Below, piece after piece: positions 33,828 through 42,757 of a stretch of 64,000 nucleotides of DNA. The notes below the pieces were generated by a model. The model saw only the letters and a program-made list of their open reading frames with translations. It was not told where the DNA came from and searched no databases. Location of the stretch: positions 2,479,001 to 2,543,000 of the forward strand of contig NC_020291.1 in the NCBI RefSeq assembly GCF_000340885.1. Direction: 5' to 3'. How positions within the stretch are numbered: the first letter of the stretch is position 1; each line of letters begins with the position of its first letter. The DNA comes from Clostridium saccharoperbutylacetonicum N1-4(HMT) (GTDB lineage: Bacteria; Bacillota; Clostridia; Clostridiales; Clostridiaceae). The position numbers and the translations under genes are program-made.

Positions 33828-34823
33828 ATGTCACATTTAAGTAAAGGCTTAGAAAACTGTAAATTAGAATTAACAAACAGATTGGTGTTTCCTCCAATGG
33901 CAACTGCAAAATCAGATAATGGAATGGTAAGTAAGGAAATGCTAGATTATTATGATGAAAAATCTAAAGGGGGTTATTTTTCTTTAATTATTATTGAACA
34001 TAGTTATATAGCACCTCAAGGAAAGGCTAGCAAAGGCCAACTTTCTATAGCTGAGGATTGCAATATGGAAGGATTAAAAAAATTAGCTGAAGTTATTCAC
34101 AAAAACGGTTCGAAAGCTATAATGCAAATTAATCACGCAGGGAGTGCAGCAAAAATGGAAGTGACAGGATATGAAAATGTAAGTCCTTCTGCGATAATTA
34201 ATCCGCTTATAAAATCAGATCTTCCAAAAGAACTTACCAAAGAAGAAATTAAAGAAATAATTGAATATTTTAAAGTAGCAGCAAAACGTGTAAAAGAGGC
34301 AGGCTTTGATGGTGTAGAAATACACTCAGCTCATTCATATCTTTTGGATCAATTTTATTCACCAATAACAAATAAGAGAACTGATGAATATGGTGGGGAT
34401 GTATTAGGCAGAATTAAAATTCATTTAGAAGTTATAAATGCAGTTAAAGAAGCTGTAGGTAATGATTTCCCAATTCTTCTTAGACTGGGAGCTTGTGATT
34501 ATAAGGAAGGAGGAACAACAATTGAAGATAGCAAAATAGCAGCTGTAGAATTCCAAAAAGCAGGAATAGAAATATTGGATATCTCAGGTGGATTATGCGG
34601 TTATATGGTTCCTGATAAGGTTAACGAGCAAGGATATTTTTCAGAAATTACAGAAGCTATAAAAGAAGTCGCTTCAATGCCAGTTATATTAACTGGTGGA
34701 ATAACTGAACCAGAAGCTGCAGAAGAATTAGTGGCTTCAGGAAAAACTGATCTTGTAGGTATTGGAAGAGCAGCCTTTAAGGATTCAATGTGGGCAAAAA
34801 ATGCTATTGAAAGTCTTAAATAA
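33828..34823 (+). CDS. second Old Yellow Enzyme family oxidoreductase
   Basis: A 331-residue FMN TIM barrel, same family as the gene at 28205. It has FPPMATAKSDNGMVS at the start, the active-site IEIHSAHSYLLDQFYSPITNKRTDEYGG and the phosphate-binding GGITEPEAAEELVASGKTDLVGIGRAAFKD. The first active-site Cys of the YqjM type seen in the other copy is absent here (MATAKS versus MCMYSS), so substrate range may differ. GGGAGAAG precedes ATG 33828. A strong terminator follows. Confidence 0.9.
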   Translation: MSHLSKGLENCKLELTNRLVFPPMATAKSDNGMVSKEMLDYYDEKSKGGYFSLIIIEHSYIAPQGKASKGQLSIAEDCNMEGLKKLAEVIHKNGSKAIMQINHAGSAAKMEVTGYENVSPSAIINPLIKSDLPKELTKEEIKEIIEYFKVAAKRVKEAGFDGVEIHSAHSYLLDQFYSPITNKRTDEYGGDVLGRIKIHLEVINAVKEAVGNDFPILLRLGACDYKEGGTTIEDSKIAAVEFQKAGIEILDISGGLCGYMVPDKVNEQGYFSEITEAIKEVASMPVILTGGITEPEAAEELVASGKTDLVGIGRAAFKDSMWAKNAIESLK

Positions 34824-34891
34824 TAAAAAAATTAAAGTTACAAGGTTTTAATAAATATAGTTGGTTATAGTAAAGTTTATAGGTAGAAATA

Positions 34892-34930
34892 AAAAAGTGA
34901 AGTTCCTTTAATGAGAACTTCACTTTTTGT
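34892..34930 (+). terminator. terminator of the second Old Yellow Enzyme gene
   Basis: AAAAAGTGAAGTTC (34892-34905) pairs perfectly with GAACTTCACTTTTT (34915-34928). Confidence 0.9.
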
Positions 34931-34978
34931 TTTAAAAATTAAATATTAATTTTTAGTTAATGATATAGTAATTTAAGA

Positions 34979-35086
34979 TATAAGTTCTGATTTAGAGTGT
35001 AACTCTAAATTCAAGAAAATCTGAAGGGACTTCGACATCCATTCGTAAGTTTTACAATATATACTACAATTTATATATGATAGCAA
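34979..35086 (+). repeat. dispersed repeat copy 2 and shared promoter-like module
   Basis: The first ~60 bases match 32857-32918. The next part, GTAAGTTTTACAATATATAC and on to TATATGATAG (35047-35085), matches 37323-37360, the region before the next-but-one gene. The -10-like core is degenerate here (CTACAAT). Confidence 0.55.
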
Positions 35087-35240
35087 ATATTTATGTTGGA
35101 AAAAAGAATTGTTCAAATTTTTAAATGGGATATATTGACATATATGTAAACGTTATAGTATTCTATTGTTAGATAAACCATATAGCAATTAAATTCTCTT
35201 ATGGTAAACATTAAAAATATAAGAAGGAAGTAGATATTTT

Positions 35241-37067
35241 ATGAAAAAAGAAAAAAAGAAGTTTCGAAAAAGTGTATTTATCATGTTGGTTGCATCTTTA
35301 GTATCTACAAATTTTATCCTTTTACCTACTACTCGAGCCTCTGCAGCTACAATTAATCAAGATGGACTTGTTAAAGTAATTGTAGATGGGAAAGGCTTTG
35401 ATCCTCAGGGAAGAATGGTGGCCAAATTCGGATCGCCTAAAATTGATGGCATAATTGATGACATGTGGAAGGCTGCACCAGTTGTTACGCCAAAATATGT
35501 GTCAGGAAACCTTGATACATCAGCAGAATTTAGAGCTTTATGGGATGATAATGCTCTATATATTCTTGCACAAGTTAAAGATAAAAATTTATCTGTGCAA
35601 TCTGGAACTCCATATGCCCAGGATTCTTTAGAACTCTTTTTAGATGAGAATAACGACAAGACACATGATTATGGCATAGATGATTTACATTTTAGAGTGA
35701 ATTATGAAAATACTCAATCTGTAGATGCTGGAAATATTGAGAGGTTGTATACAAAAACTCAAATGACTCAGGATGGATATGTAATAGAAGCAAGAATTGC
35801 ACTTAAGTCTGTACCTCAAAATGGTAAGGTACTTGGACTTGAATTACAGGTTAATGATGCAAAGGGAGCAGATAGAGCAAGTACCATTAATGTTTTTGAT
35901 TCAACAGGTACTGCATGGAATGATACAGCTAAGTTTGGTGGCATATTGTTAACAGGCAGGGATAATAATGCTGTAAGTGGTTTGAATCCATACGATTTAT
36001 TGAGTTTAATTGACAGTACTAAAAAACTTGATTTGACAAACTATAAAAATGCAAATATATTAAATGATAGTATAACAGCTGCAAAAGAAGTACTTGCAAA
36101 GGAAAATGTTACTCAAAAGCAAATTGATGATCAATATACTGCTGTAAAGGCAGCAATGGATAAGCTTGTACTCACAGATGAAGCAGCAAATGCTAAACAA
36201 TTCAAACCAGTTCCAAATGAATATAGGGTAAACAGTACAAAACCTGGTACAATTGAACAAATGGAATATACAGTGACTAATGAGGATAATAGTAAAACTG
36301 TTAAGAAGATGAATGTTTATCTTCCTAATGGATATAATCCTTCTGATAATACTAAGAAGTATAATATTTTATATCTAATGCATGGTGGCGGAGAGAATGA
36401 AACCACTATATTTGGTGGTCCAAGCGAGAGCAAGGATCTAAAGAAAATTCTAGATAACATGATTGCAAATGGCAATATTGAACCACTTATTGTTGTTACA
36501 CCTTCATTTTATACTAATAGTAAAGATGCAGTAAAGGATACTGCCATTTTTAATAAGGAATTGATTAAGTATGTTGTACCTATGATAGAAACTAAATATC
36601 ATACCTATGCTGCATCAGGAAGTTTAAAGGACTTGAAGGCTTCCAGAAGCCACAGGGCATTTGGCGGATTCTCAATGGGATCAGTAACTACTTGGTATAC
36701 ATTTATAAATTGCCTTGACTATTTTAAATATTATATGCCATTAAGCGGTGACTGCTGGTCATTAGGACAAGGAAATGGAGGAATAAAACCTGTTGAAACA
36801 GCACAATACCTTGCAACAGTAGCGAAAAACTCTGGTTATAAACCAACTGATTATTATGTGTTCTGTGCTACAGGTGCTAAGGATATCGCTTATCCTAATT
36901 TGAAACCTCAAGTTGATGCTATGATGAAATTAAAGGATAGTTTCATTTTTTCAGCGGATACAACTAAAGGAAATTTCTATTTTATAGTAAGCCCTGATGG
37001 GACACATGCTTGGAATTGGGTAGATCAGTATGTTTACGACATATTGCCAGATTTGTTTAAAAACTAG
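35241..37067 (+). CDS. secreted esterase with CBM9-like domain
   Basis: A 608-residue exported protein. A Sec signal peptide (KKKKFRKSVFIMLVASLVSTNFILLP, cut near TRASAA) is followed by a CBM9-type domain (about 55-235; KFGSPKIDGIIDDMWKAAP, then ALWDDNALYILAQVKDKNL and SLELFLDENNDK). A linker of helices leads to an alpha/beta-hydrolase esterase domain (about 320-606) of the XynZ/feruloyl-esterase type, with nucleophile Ser478 in GGFSMGS and the final His in DGTHAWNWVD. Likely role: removal of feruloyl or acetyl groups from plant xylan. It fits the saccharolytic context and the aromatic theme. Confidence 0.9.
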   Translation: MKKEKKKFRKSVFIMLVASLVSTNFILLPTTRASAATINQDGLVKVIVDGKGFDPQGRMVAKFGSPKIDGIIDDMWKAAPVVTPKYVSGNLDTSAEFRALWDDNALYILAQVKDKNLSVQSGTPYAQDSLELFLDENNDKTHDYGIDDLHFRVNYENTQSVDAGNIERLYTKTQMTQDGYVIEARIALKSVPQNGKVLGLELQVNDAKGADRASTINVFDSTGTAWNDTAKFGGILLTGRDNNAVSGLNPYDLLSLIDSTKKLDLTNYKNANILNDSITAAKEVLAKENVTQKQIDDQYTAVKAAMDKLVLTDEAANAKQFKPVPNEYRVNSTKPGTIEQMEYTVTNEDNSKTVKKMNVYLPNGYNPSDNTKKYNILYLMHGGGENETTIFGGPSESKDLKKILDNMIANGNIEPLIVVTPSFYTNSKDAVKDTAIFNKELIKYVVPMIETKYHTYAASGSLKDLKASRSHRAFGGFSMGSVTTWYTFINCLDYFKYYMPLSGDCWSLGQGNGGIKPVETAQYLATVAKNSGYKPTDYYVFCATGAKDIAYPNLKPQVDAMMKLKDSFIFSADTTKGNFYFIVSPDGTHAWNWVDQYVYDILPDLFKN

Positions 37068-37161
37068 GTAGTAAAAATTTTATCTTAAATGTAGTTATAA
37101 ATCATAAAAAATGCATCATAGAACTAAGATAATATTTATTATAATTATTGTAGGTACTATT

Positions 37162-37182
37162 TTTGCGTTAAAAGCGCAAAAG
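37162..37182 (+). other. small hairpin after the esterase gene
   Basis: TTTTGCG and CGCAAAA form a 7-bp stem over a 7-nt loop. It precedes the main terminator and has no T run. Confidence 0.4.
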
Positions 37183-37222
37183 CATTATAAAAATATAAAT
37201 TTTGAAATATATTTAAATCAAG

Positions 37223-37274
37223 AGCTGTCTTAAAATAGACTTTATTTTTCTATTTTAAGACAGCTTATTTTATG
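37223..37274 (+). terminator. terminator of the esterase gene
   Basis: AGCTGTCTTAAAATAGA (37223-37239) pairs perfectly over 17 bases with 37249-37265, then TATTTTAT. Confidence 0.85.
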
Positions 37275-37322
37275 TTTAGAATGCTGAAAAACTTAATTTA
37301 TTAAAGTGAAAATTCAGCGATG

Positions 37323-37362
37323 TAAGTTTTACAATATATGTTATAATTAGTATATGATAGTT
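37323..37362 (+). promoter_or_regulatory. promoter-like module with extended -10
   Basis: TACAATATATGTTATAATTA contains TGTTATAAT, an extended -10 (TGnTATAAT). Very similar blocks stand before the genes at 39399 and 44478 and, degenerate, at 35047. A -35 box is not clear, which is usual for extended -10 promoters. Confidence 0.5.
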
Positions 37363-37399
37363 ATTGTATGTATAACATATATTTTTGGGAGGGATAGAA

Positions 37400-37999
37400 A
37401 TGGAACGAATGCCATATAAGCGACCAACGACACATTATGATGAAAGAATTAAGCAAATAGATGAAAAAATTTGTGAATTAATAAATAAACGTAAAGAAAA
37501 GTCAGAGAATAATCCTGGTTATCCACCTTTTGAATACATATCTAAATGGGCAGAAAAATTTAATTTATATGAGGATTTATTAAAATCGTTTTTTGGTGCT
37601 TTATGGAACGAAAAATTGTATATACCACTAGTTAAACCAGAAGGATTTCGAATGAATTTACCAGTTTTAAAGTCGCTTGAGATAGATGAACACCTTTTTT
37701 CTATAATGGCCATACGACAGTATTCAAATTCTAGCGTTGTAAATTTTAATATAGATTGGGATAATACAAAGGATATATCGGAAATTAGTCCACGACATAG
37801 TAATTTTGAGATGGTTGTAAGTGAAGAATATGAATGCCGAATGTTAGATGGCTGTGGAGGAGGAGGTCATTTTCATTATAACTTTATTGTATGGCCACCA
37901 TTACCTGATGATCTTTCAGGAATTGAATTGACTTTTAAAGAATTTACCCCACCATATAGAGATAAGCAAATAGGTAATGACATTGTAATTAGGTTGTAA
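37400..37999 (+). CDS. hypothetical protein
   Basis: A 199-residue soluble protein not recognised. It has a charged helical start (MPYKRPTTHYDERIKQIDEKICELINKRKEKSE), a middle region with aromatic residues, and a glycine and histidine patch DGCGGGGHFHYN before a beta-rich end with WPPLPDDLSGIELTFKEF. That HFHY patch could bind metal, but this is a guess. The start is ATG 37400 with GGGAGGGA upstream; an in-frame TTG at 37385 overlaps the ribosome site. Confidence 0.7.
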   Translation: MERMPYKRPTTHYDERIKQIDEKICELINKRKEKSENNPGYPPFEYISKWAEKFNLYEDLLKSFFGALWNEKLYIPLVKPEGFRMNLPVLKSLEIDEHLFSIMAIRQYSNSSVVNFNIDWDNTKDISEISPRHSNFEMVVSEEYECRMLDGCGGGGHFHYNFIVWPPLPDDLSGIELTFKEFTPPYRDKQIGNDIVIRL

Positions 38000-38076
38000 T
38001 AATTAATTAAAAATTGACAAGTGAAGTATTTATAAATTATTTATTGGAACAGCTATAGTGAATAGGAGGTATCTTA

Positions 38077-38214
38077 ATGAATACAATGCCGTTTTTTGGA
38101 CAATTTCTAGCTTCATTTTTTGTTATTATTCCAATAGTTTTAAGTGGTCTAAGTATATATGCACTTATTTTATTAATTAAAGCATTAAAGATTTATATTA
38201 ATAAAAATTCATAA
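38077..38214 (+). CDS. small membrane protein (45 residues)
   Basis: ATG 38077 has a good ribosome site (TAGGAGG, ten bases upstream). The 45 residues start MNTMPFFGQF and are almost wholly one or two hydrophobic helices, with basic residues only at the C-terminal side (LIKALKIYINKNS). The family is unknown. It is followed 37 bases on by another membrane protein gene. Confidence 0.55.
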   Translation: MNTMPFFGQFLASFFVIIPIVLSGLSIYALILLIKALKIYINKNS

Positions 38215-38251
38215 TGTTCTTGTTAAATTCATTAAAAAAGGGCGGTATTGC

Positions 38252-38698
38252 ATGATTAAAAATAACTTAACAGCATTATCTGGGTATATATTCTTGAGAT
38301 GTTTAACTTTCTTTTCTAATTTTGTTATTGGGTTTAATTCTTCTAAAATTAAGTCAGAGCAAGACTTAATAAATAGAAGGAGTTTTGAGGAAATAAAAAT
38401 GTGGATTACTTTTATTTTGGTGATAATTTTATATTGTATCTTTGCAAGATTTATTCTAAAAGATCAAGGTAGTAGGATGAAAAATTTATTATCTGTGAGC
38501 CTTATATCTGTAGTAGGTTTAATTCTTTGTGTTGGTTTGGCTTTAGGCTATCATAATTTTGAAGCGTTATATTTTTTATATACTTCAGCCTTCTCACCAA
38601 TATTTCCTACTTATATTAAAGAAGGTGGATTGCTTGTGCAATTGCCATATGCGATAATTCCTTGCATACTTATGGGATTATCAATACGAAATATTTAG
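38252..38698 (+). CDS. hypothetical membrane protein
   Basis: A 148-residue frame whose last ~100 residues hold three or four hydrophobic helices (WITFILVIILYCIFARF, LLSVSLISVVGLILCVGLALG, and a C-terminal pair). ATG 38252 has AAAGGGCGG about ten bases upstream. ATG 38399, eight bases after GAGG, is an alternative start that would give 99 residues and omit a less hydrophobic, possibly non-coding front part. No family recognised. Confidence 0.55.
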   Translation: MIKNNLTALSGYIFLRCLTFFSNFVIGFNSSKIKSEQDLINRRSFEEIKMWITFILVIILYCIFARFILKDQGSRMKNLLSVSLISVVGLILCVGLALGYHNFEALYFLYTSAFSPIFPTYIKEGGLLVQLPYAIIPCILMGLSIRNI

Positions 38699-38788
38699 TA
38701 AGCAACATCAATTAAACTTTTACATCTGCTAAATTTTTGTGAATTGTTGTGTATTAAAGAGAGATAGTCAATAAGGAGGTGTTCGTTT

Positions 38789-39219
38789 ATGATAATACGA
38801 AAAATGCAATTTGAAGATATTCCACGATTAGCAATATTATATAAACAATTTTGGAATGAAAATTCAAATATTAAAAAAATGCAAAAACAATTTGAAAAAT
38901 TCCAACATTATGATACACATATTCTGCTTTGTGCAACGGAAGAAAGTAAATTAATAGGCTCAGTTATGGGTATTGTTTGCGAAGAACTTTATGGCGATTG
39001 TAGACCTTTTTTAGTAATTGAGAATATGATAATAGATAAAAATTACAGAAAAAAAGGAGTTGGAAAAGCATTATTTTTAGATCTTGAAAGTATTGCAAAG
39101 GAACGAAATTGCACACAAATTATTTAGTTACAGAGACTGACAGATTAGATGCTTGTAGTTTTTATGAATCAGTTGGCTTTAGTCCATCTACCAATAAAGG
39201 ATATAAAAAAAAGTTATAG
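38789..39219 (+). pseudogene. GNAT acetyltransferase with a one-base frameshift
   Basis: The frame starts at ATG 38789 (AAGGAGG upstream) and shows a GNAT fold: FEDIPRLAILYKQFW, LIGSVMG, and the acetyl-CoA loop NYRKKGVGKALF. It stops early at 39125 within ATTATTTAG. Reading one base back restores LVTETDRLDACSFYESVGFSPSTNKGYKKKL to a stop at 39217, the usual GNAT end with the SFYESVGF motif. Loss of one T in a short T run explains this. The intact protein would be 143 residues. A sequencing error is possible. Confidence 0.75.
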
Positions 39220-39241
39220 TTATATTCACCAAATTCATAAA

Positions 39242-39282
39242 AGCAGTAGCTAGGAGCAATCCACCACTACTGCTTATTTTTT
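39242..39282 (+). terminator. terminator of the GNAT gene
   Basis: AGCAGTAG (39242-39249) pairs with CTACTGCT (39267-39274), then ATTTTTT. Loop and stem are much like those at 43700-43730. Confidence 0.75.
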
Positions 39283-39285
39283 GTG

Positions 39286-39335
39286 TAAAATTTTAAATAT
39301 CATACTTACAGAATATGTTATAATTAATGTATGAT
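39286..39335 (+). promoter_or_regulatory. promoter-like module, copy before the HD gene
   Basis: GAATATGTTATAATTAATGT has the same TGTTATAAT extended -10 as 37323-37362 and 44391-44425. Confidence 0.45.
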
Positions 39336-39398
39336 GATAAATTAGAACGAATAATAAATAACTTGTATTTTCAATTAGAAATGGAGGAACTATAATTA

Positions 39399-40076
39399 AT
39401 GAATATAGGGTTATATAAAAATATTGAAAGCTATATGCTAGAATGTATGAACGATAGTGCCCATGATAAGGAACATATTTATAGGGTTTTATATATGGCA
39501 TTAGATATTGCTAAATATGAAAATAAAGTTGATATGGATGTTCTGATTATTTCTTGTTTGCTTCACGATATTGGTAGAGAAGAACAATTTAACAATTCGA
39601 AATTATGTCATGCTCAAGTTGGCAGTGAAAAGGCATTCAACTATGTTATAAATAATGGTTTTTCTGAAGAAAAAGCTGCTCATATAAAATCATGTATATT
39701 AACACATAGATTTAGAAGTGATAACCCTCCGAGCAGTATAGAAGCAAAGATATTATTTGATGCGGATAAATTAGATGTGACTGGAACACTTGGAATTGCA
39801 CGAACATTATTTTATATAGTACAGGTATCAGAACCATTGTATTCCATCGAGAAAAATGGAACTATATTAGATGGTACAAGTGATAAAAATCCATCTTTTT
39901 TTCATGAGTATAAATATAAGTTAGAAAAACTATATGATAAGTTCTATACTAACAGAGGAACTCAAATAGCTAAAGAAAGACAACGCTCTGCCATTGAGTT
40001 TTATACAAGTATGTTAAAAGAGGTTAAAGATTGTTATTCTAAAGGTATAAGTGAGCTAAACAATATACTAGAGTAA
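39399..40076 (+). CDS. HD-domain phosphohydrolase
   Basis: A 225-residue cytosolic HD hydrolase. The metal-binding set is visible as AHDKEHIYRVLYMA (first His), CLLHDIGREEQFN (HD pair), ILTHRFR and ILFDADKLD (last Asp). Proteins of this size usually act on nucleotides or related phosphate esters. GGAGG precedes ATG 39399. It has a single-gene layout with its own promoter-like module. Confidence 0.88.
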   Translation: MNIGLYKNIESYMLECMNDSAHDKEHIYRVLYMALDIAKYENKVDMDVLIISCLLHDIGREEQFNNSKLCHAQVGSEKAFNYVINNGFSEEKAAHIKSCILTHRFRSDNPPSSIEAKILFDADKLDVTGTLGIARTLFYIVQVSEPLYSIEKNGTILDGTSDKNPSFFHEYKYKLEKLYDKFYTNRGTQIAKERQRSAIEFYTSMLKEVKDCYSKGISELNNILE

Positions 40077-40197
40077 ATATAGATTATAGAAAAGTTAATT
40101 CGGATTTTTCTTATTTCACGAACTAAGAGTTATAAACATTTTTATCAATATGTTATCCATAGTAAGAAAATAAGATATAGGCTTTGTTTTATAGGAT

Positions 40198-40230
40198 AAG
40201 AGACTCACTATATACGGAGCCTCTTTTATA
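40198..40230. terminator. convergent-gene hairpin
   Basis: An AGAG(A)CTC stretch at 40200 pairs with GAGCCTCT at about 40219-40226, then TTTTA. It lies between the HD gene and the converging GH16 gene and could serve both. Confidence 0.45.
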
Positions 40231-40232
40231 TA

Positions 40233-41519
40233 TTATGGAGTAACTAATCTTGTTGGAAAATCATTTGCATTATAACACATTACTGCATCCCCTCCTGATG
40301 TTTTATGTATTTTAAGCATTAATCTTTGATTATTAAATGCAACTTGATCTAAATTATATGAATATACTGTCGGATGATTTCCTCCACCTGTTTTTGATAT
40401 ATCAATAGTTTGAGTTCCTAGTAGCACTTCACCAGTTCCATTACTATTAACTTTGTATAAGTCAACCGCTACATTGGAAATTCCTGGATTATTTGTCCAT
40501 AATGTAAAATTCCATTTACCTGCATTATATGTTCCATTAATTGTTGGTGTAGTCCATAAATTATTACCTGTACTTATAGTTTTTATAGGCTGCCATCCAC
40601 TAATGCCACTTTTAACTGTCTGCATATCTTGACTTGCACTACTTACACCATTTACTGGTTGATTAAATAAATACCATGTACTGCTTGGCAAATATGAACC
40701 TGTAGGGATATCTGTAGTACTTCCTTGTTGGTATACCCGAACATAATCCACATACATTTTAGCTGGTAAAACAGTTGTTCCATTAGGGTTTCCAGGCCAA
40801 TTTCCACCTACTGCTAAATTAAAGAGGATAAAGAATGGTTTATGAAATTCATCAGTACCGTTAATATTATTAGCTATATTTGCTTCTAAATATTGAGTTC
40901 CATCTACAAGCCATTTAATTGCATTTTTGTCCCATTCAATTGAATAAACATGGTATTGAGTAACATCAATATTTGGAGTAACTTTTCCATATTCAGCATG
41001 TCCATTAGTATCCCAGTGAATAGTACCATGAGTATATGGTTCATTATTTATATGTTCCATAATATCAATTTCCCCACATGCTGGCCAGCTCACTTGTGGA
41101 ATGTTTTCTCCTAGCATCCAGAATGCTGGCCATATTCCTTGTCCAGCAGGAAGCTTCATTCTTGCTTCTACTTTTCCATATGTAAAACTTTTTAATGCTT
41201 GTGTTTTCATACGAGCTGAAGTATATCCCATTCCTCCATAAGATTCTTTTCTAGCTTCAATCACAAGATTTCCATTTTCTATTCTTGCATTTTCAGGACG
41301 ATTAGTGTAATATTCTAATTCATTATTTCCCCATCCACCAGAACCGGTTCCAGTGTCGTAAGTCCAATTTCTAGTATTAATTGTATTTCCATTAAATTCA
41401 TCTGACCAAGCAAGATTCCAGGAAGTATCCGCTGCTTTTGCCTCTTCCCCTGGTACGATAATTCCAAGCATAGTAATAAAGAATATAGTTGTTGTTGCTA
41501 ATATTTTTCTTTTTAACAT
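40233..41519 (-). CDS. secreted GH16 beta-glucanase with C-terminal beta domain
   Basis: A 428-residue exported glycoside hydrolase. A signal peptide (KRKILATTTIFFITMLGIIVPG, cut near AKAA) is followed by a GH16 domain (about 32-265) with the catalytic GEIDIMEH: Glu150 nucleophile, Asp152 and Glu155 acid/base. The type is laminarinase/lichenase (endo-beta-1,3 or 1,3-1,4 glucan). After a short Thr/Pro/Ser linker a ~140-residue beta-rich domain probably binds carbohydrate or the cell surface. GGGGTGAT precedes the ATG. It faces the HD gene and is monocistronic. Confidence 0.92.
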   Translation of the reverse strand: MLKRKILATTTIFFITMLGIIVPGEEAKAADTSWNLAWSDEFNGNTINTRNWTYDTGTGSGGWGNNELEYYTNRPENARIENGNLVIEARKESYGGMGYTSARMKTQALKSFTYGKVEARMKLPAGQGIWPAFWMLGENIPQVSWPACGEIDIMEHINNEPYTHGTIHWDTNGHAEYGKVTPNIDVTQYHVYSIEWDKNAIKWLVDGTQYLEANIANNINGTDEFHKPFFILFNLAVGGNWPGNPNGTTVLPAKMYVDYVRVYQQGSTTDIPTGSYLPSSTWYLFNQPVNGVSSASQDMQTVKSGISGWQPIKTISTGNNLWTTPTINGTYNAGKWNFTLWTNNPGISNVAVDLYKVNSNGTGEVLLGTQTIDISKTGGGNHPTVYSYNLDQVAFNNQRLMLKIHKTSGGDAVMCYNANDFPTRLVTP

Positions 41520-41745
41520 ATGATCACCCCTATTAATTTTATTTGTTTATTTGATATTCTCATAATAACTAAATAAAATAAATACATTTTTCTCTAAACA
41601 TATAAAATAATGCATAAAAAGTAAATTTATTATTTAACCAACTTATTTTCCTAATTTTATTCTTTTTATTACCCAAAATGTCTGTTTAATATCTTCTTTA
41701 TGATATCTAATACCTCTATTTATTACAAAAATCATTCTTCATTAT
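41520..41745. other. upstream region of the GH16 gene
   Basis: AT-rich sequence with no clear -35/-10 pair for the minus-strand gene. No gene is seen. Confidence 0.35.
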
Positions 41746-41784
41746 TAAATGCAAGAAATCCTGTAAGAAAAGTGAGAATCCAAT
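41746..41784 (+). repeat. dispersed repeat, copy 3 (partial)
   Basis: CAAGAAATCCTGTAAGAAAA followed by GTGAGAATC matches the second half of the repeat at 32857-32918 with a single extra base. Confidence 0.55.
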
Positions 41785-41791
41785 GCATAAT

Positions 41792-41839
41792 AAAAATGCA
41801 ATATAAAAACTTAGCTTTAAGTTTTTATATTGCATTTTT
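41792..41839. other. perfect 22-bp hairpin
   Basis: AAAAATGCAATATAAAAACT (start of the left arm, 41792-41813) pairs without mismatch with 41818-41839 over the loop GCTT. A and T runs at the ends make it a possible bidirectional terminator, though no intact gene ends beside it; a gene fragment ends nearby on the minus strand. Confidence 0.7.
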
Positions 41840-41852
41840 ATCTGTTCACATA

Positions 41853-42045
41853 TTAATATTCATAACTCTTTTTATTTTCACATAAAATAATATTTATCTT
41901 TTTATCTTCTATAACCTTTTTATATGAGCATAGGAATTCATTTAGCTCATTGTCATTTAAATCTATATTTTTTTCACTTATTAAGACAATATCTGTATTT
42001 TCTAAGAGCACTTTCAAATCATTTTTTTCTTTAGTGTGTCTTAAT
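41853..42045 (-). pseudogene. C-terminal gene fragment
   Basis: An open frame of about 60 codons (LKVLLENTDIVLISEKNIDL, then NDNELNEFLCSYKKVIEDKK) runs to a TAA at 41853 with a protein-like composition but no start codon or ribosome site; a stop lies just upstream in frame. The family is not recognised. It looks like the end of a lost gene, with the hairpin at 41792 as its old terminator. Confidence 0.4.
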
Positions 42046-42106
42046 TAGAATATTGAGGTATAATAAACATTGTTATTTAATGTAGTTAAATGAGGATGGT
42101 GAATTA

Positions 42107-42640
42107 ATGAATAAAAACATAATTGTCTATATTGCAACAAGTTTAGATGGATATATTGCAAAGGAAAATGGAGCGGTTGATTGGCTACTTGGTGATAGTA
42201 ATAATCTAAATGTAGATAACGGATACAATGAATTTTATAGCACAATAGATACAGTTGTAATGGGTAGAACCACATATGAACAAGTTATTAATGAATTATC
42301 TCCTGACATTTGGGTATATGAAAGTAAAAAGTGTTATGTAGCAACAACAAGGAAATGTGAGCCTGATAATAGAGTAGAATTCATAACAGAAGATATTACT
42401 GGATTTATTAAAAACCTAAAAAAACAACAAGGCAAAGATATTTGGCTTGTTGGTGGTGGAAAGTTAATTGACCAATTTATTAAGCAAGACCTCATAGATA
42501 AGTACATTATAACGATAATACCAACTATTTTGGGCAATGGGGTTCCCCTTTTTATTGGTAAAAATCCTGAAATTAAACTTAAACTTATTGAAACGAAAAT
42601 GGTTGATGGCATGGTTGAACTTACTTATGTTAGAAGATAA
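42107..42640 (+). CDS. RibD/dihydrofolate-reductase-like family protein
   Basis: A 177-residue protein of the DHFR-like RibD C-terminal family (YwjB/YyaP type). It begins NIIVYIATSLDGYIAKENGAVDWLLG, has TVVMGRTTYEQV and the nucleotide-binding DIWLVGGGKLIDQFIKQDLIDKYIITIIPTILGNGVPLF. NADPH-dependent reductase activity is expected, on an unknown substrate. GAGGATGGTG precedes ATG 42107. It stands alone. Confidence 0.9.
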   Translation: MNKNIIVYIATSLDGYIAKENGAVDWLLGDSNNLNVDNGYNEFYSTIDTVVMGRTTYEQVINELSPDIWVYESKKCYVATTRKCEPDNRVEFITEDITGFIKNLKKQQGKDIWLVGGGKLIDQFIKQDLIDKYIITIIPTILGNGVPLFIGKNPEIKLKLIETKMVDGMVELTYVRR

Positions 42641-42757
42641 TTTCTTATAAGATTATGAAATCATTCTTCATAAGATGTTTAGAAATAAAGATTTTGTATT
42701 TACTACATTATTGTAAATAATGGCGTAGCGAAGATTAATATTAGGCGAGGTGTTGTT

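Noticed and set aside
41700..41885. 61-codon open frame on the plus strand
   Set aside because: It contains the repeat at 41746 and both arms of the perfect hairpin, so it is not a likely gene.
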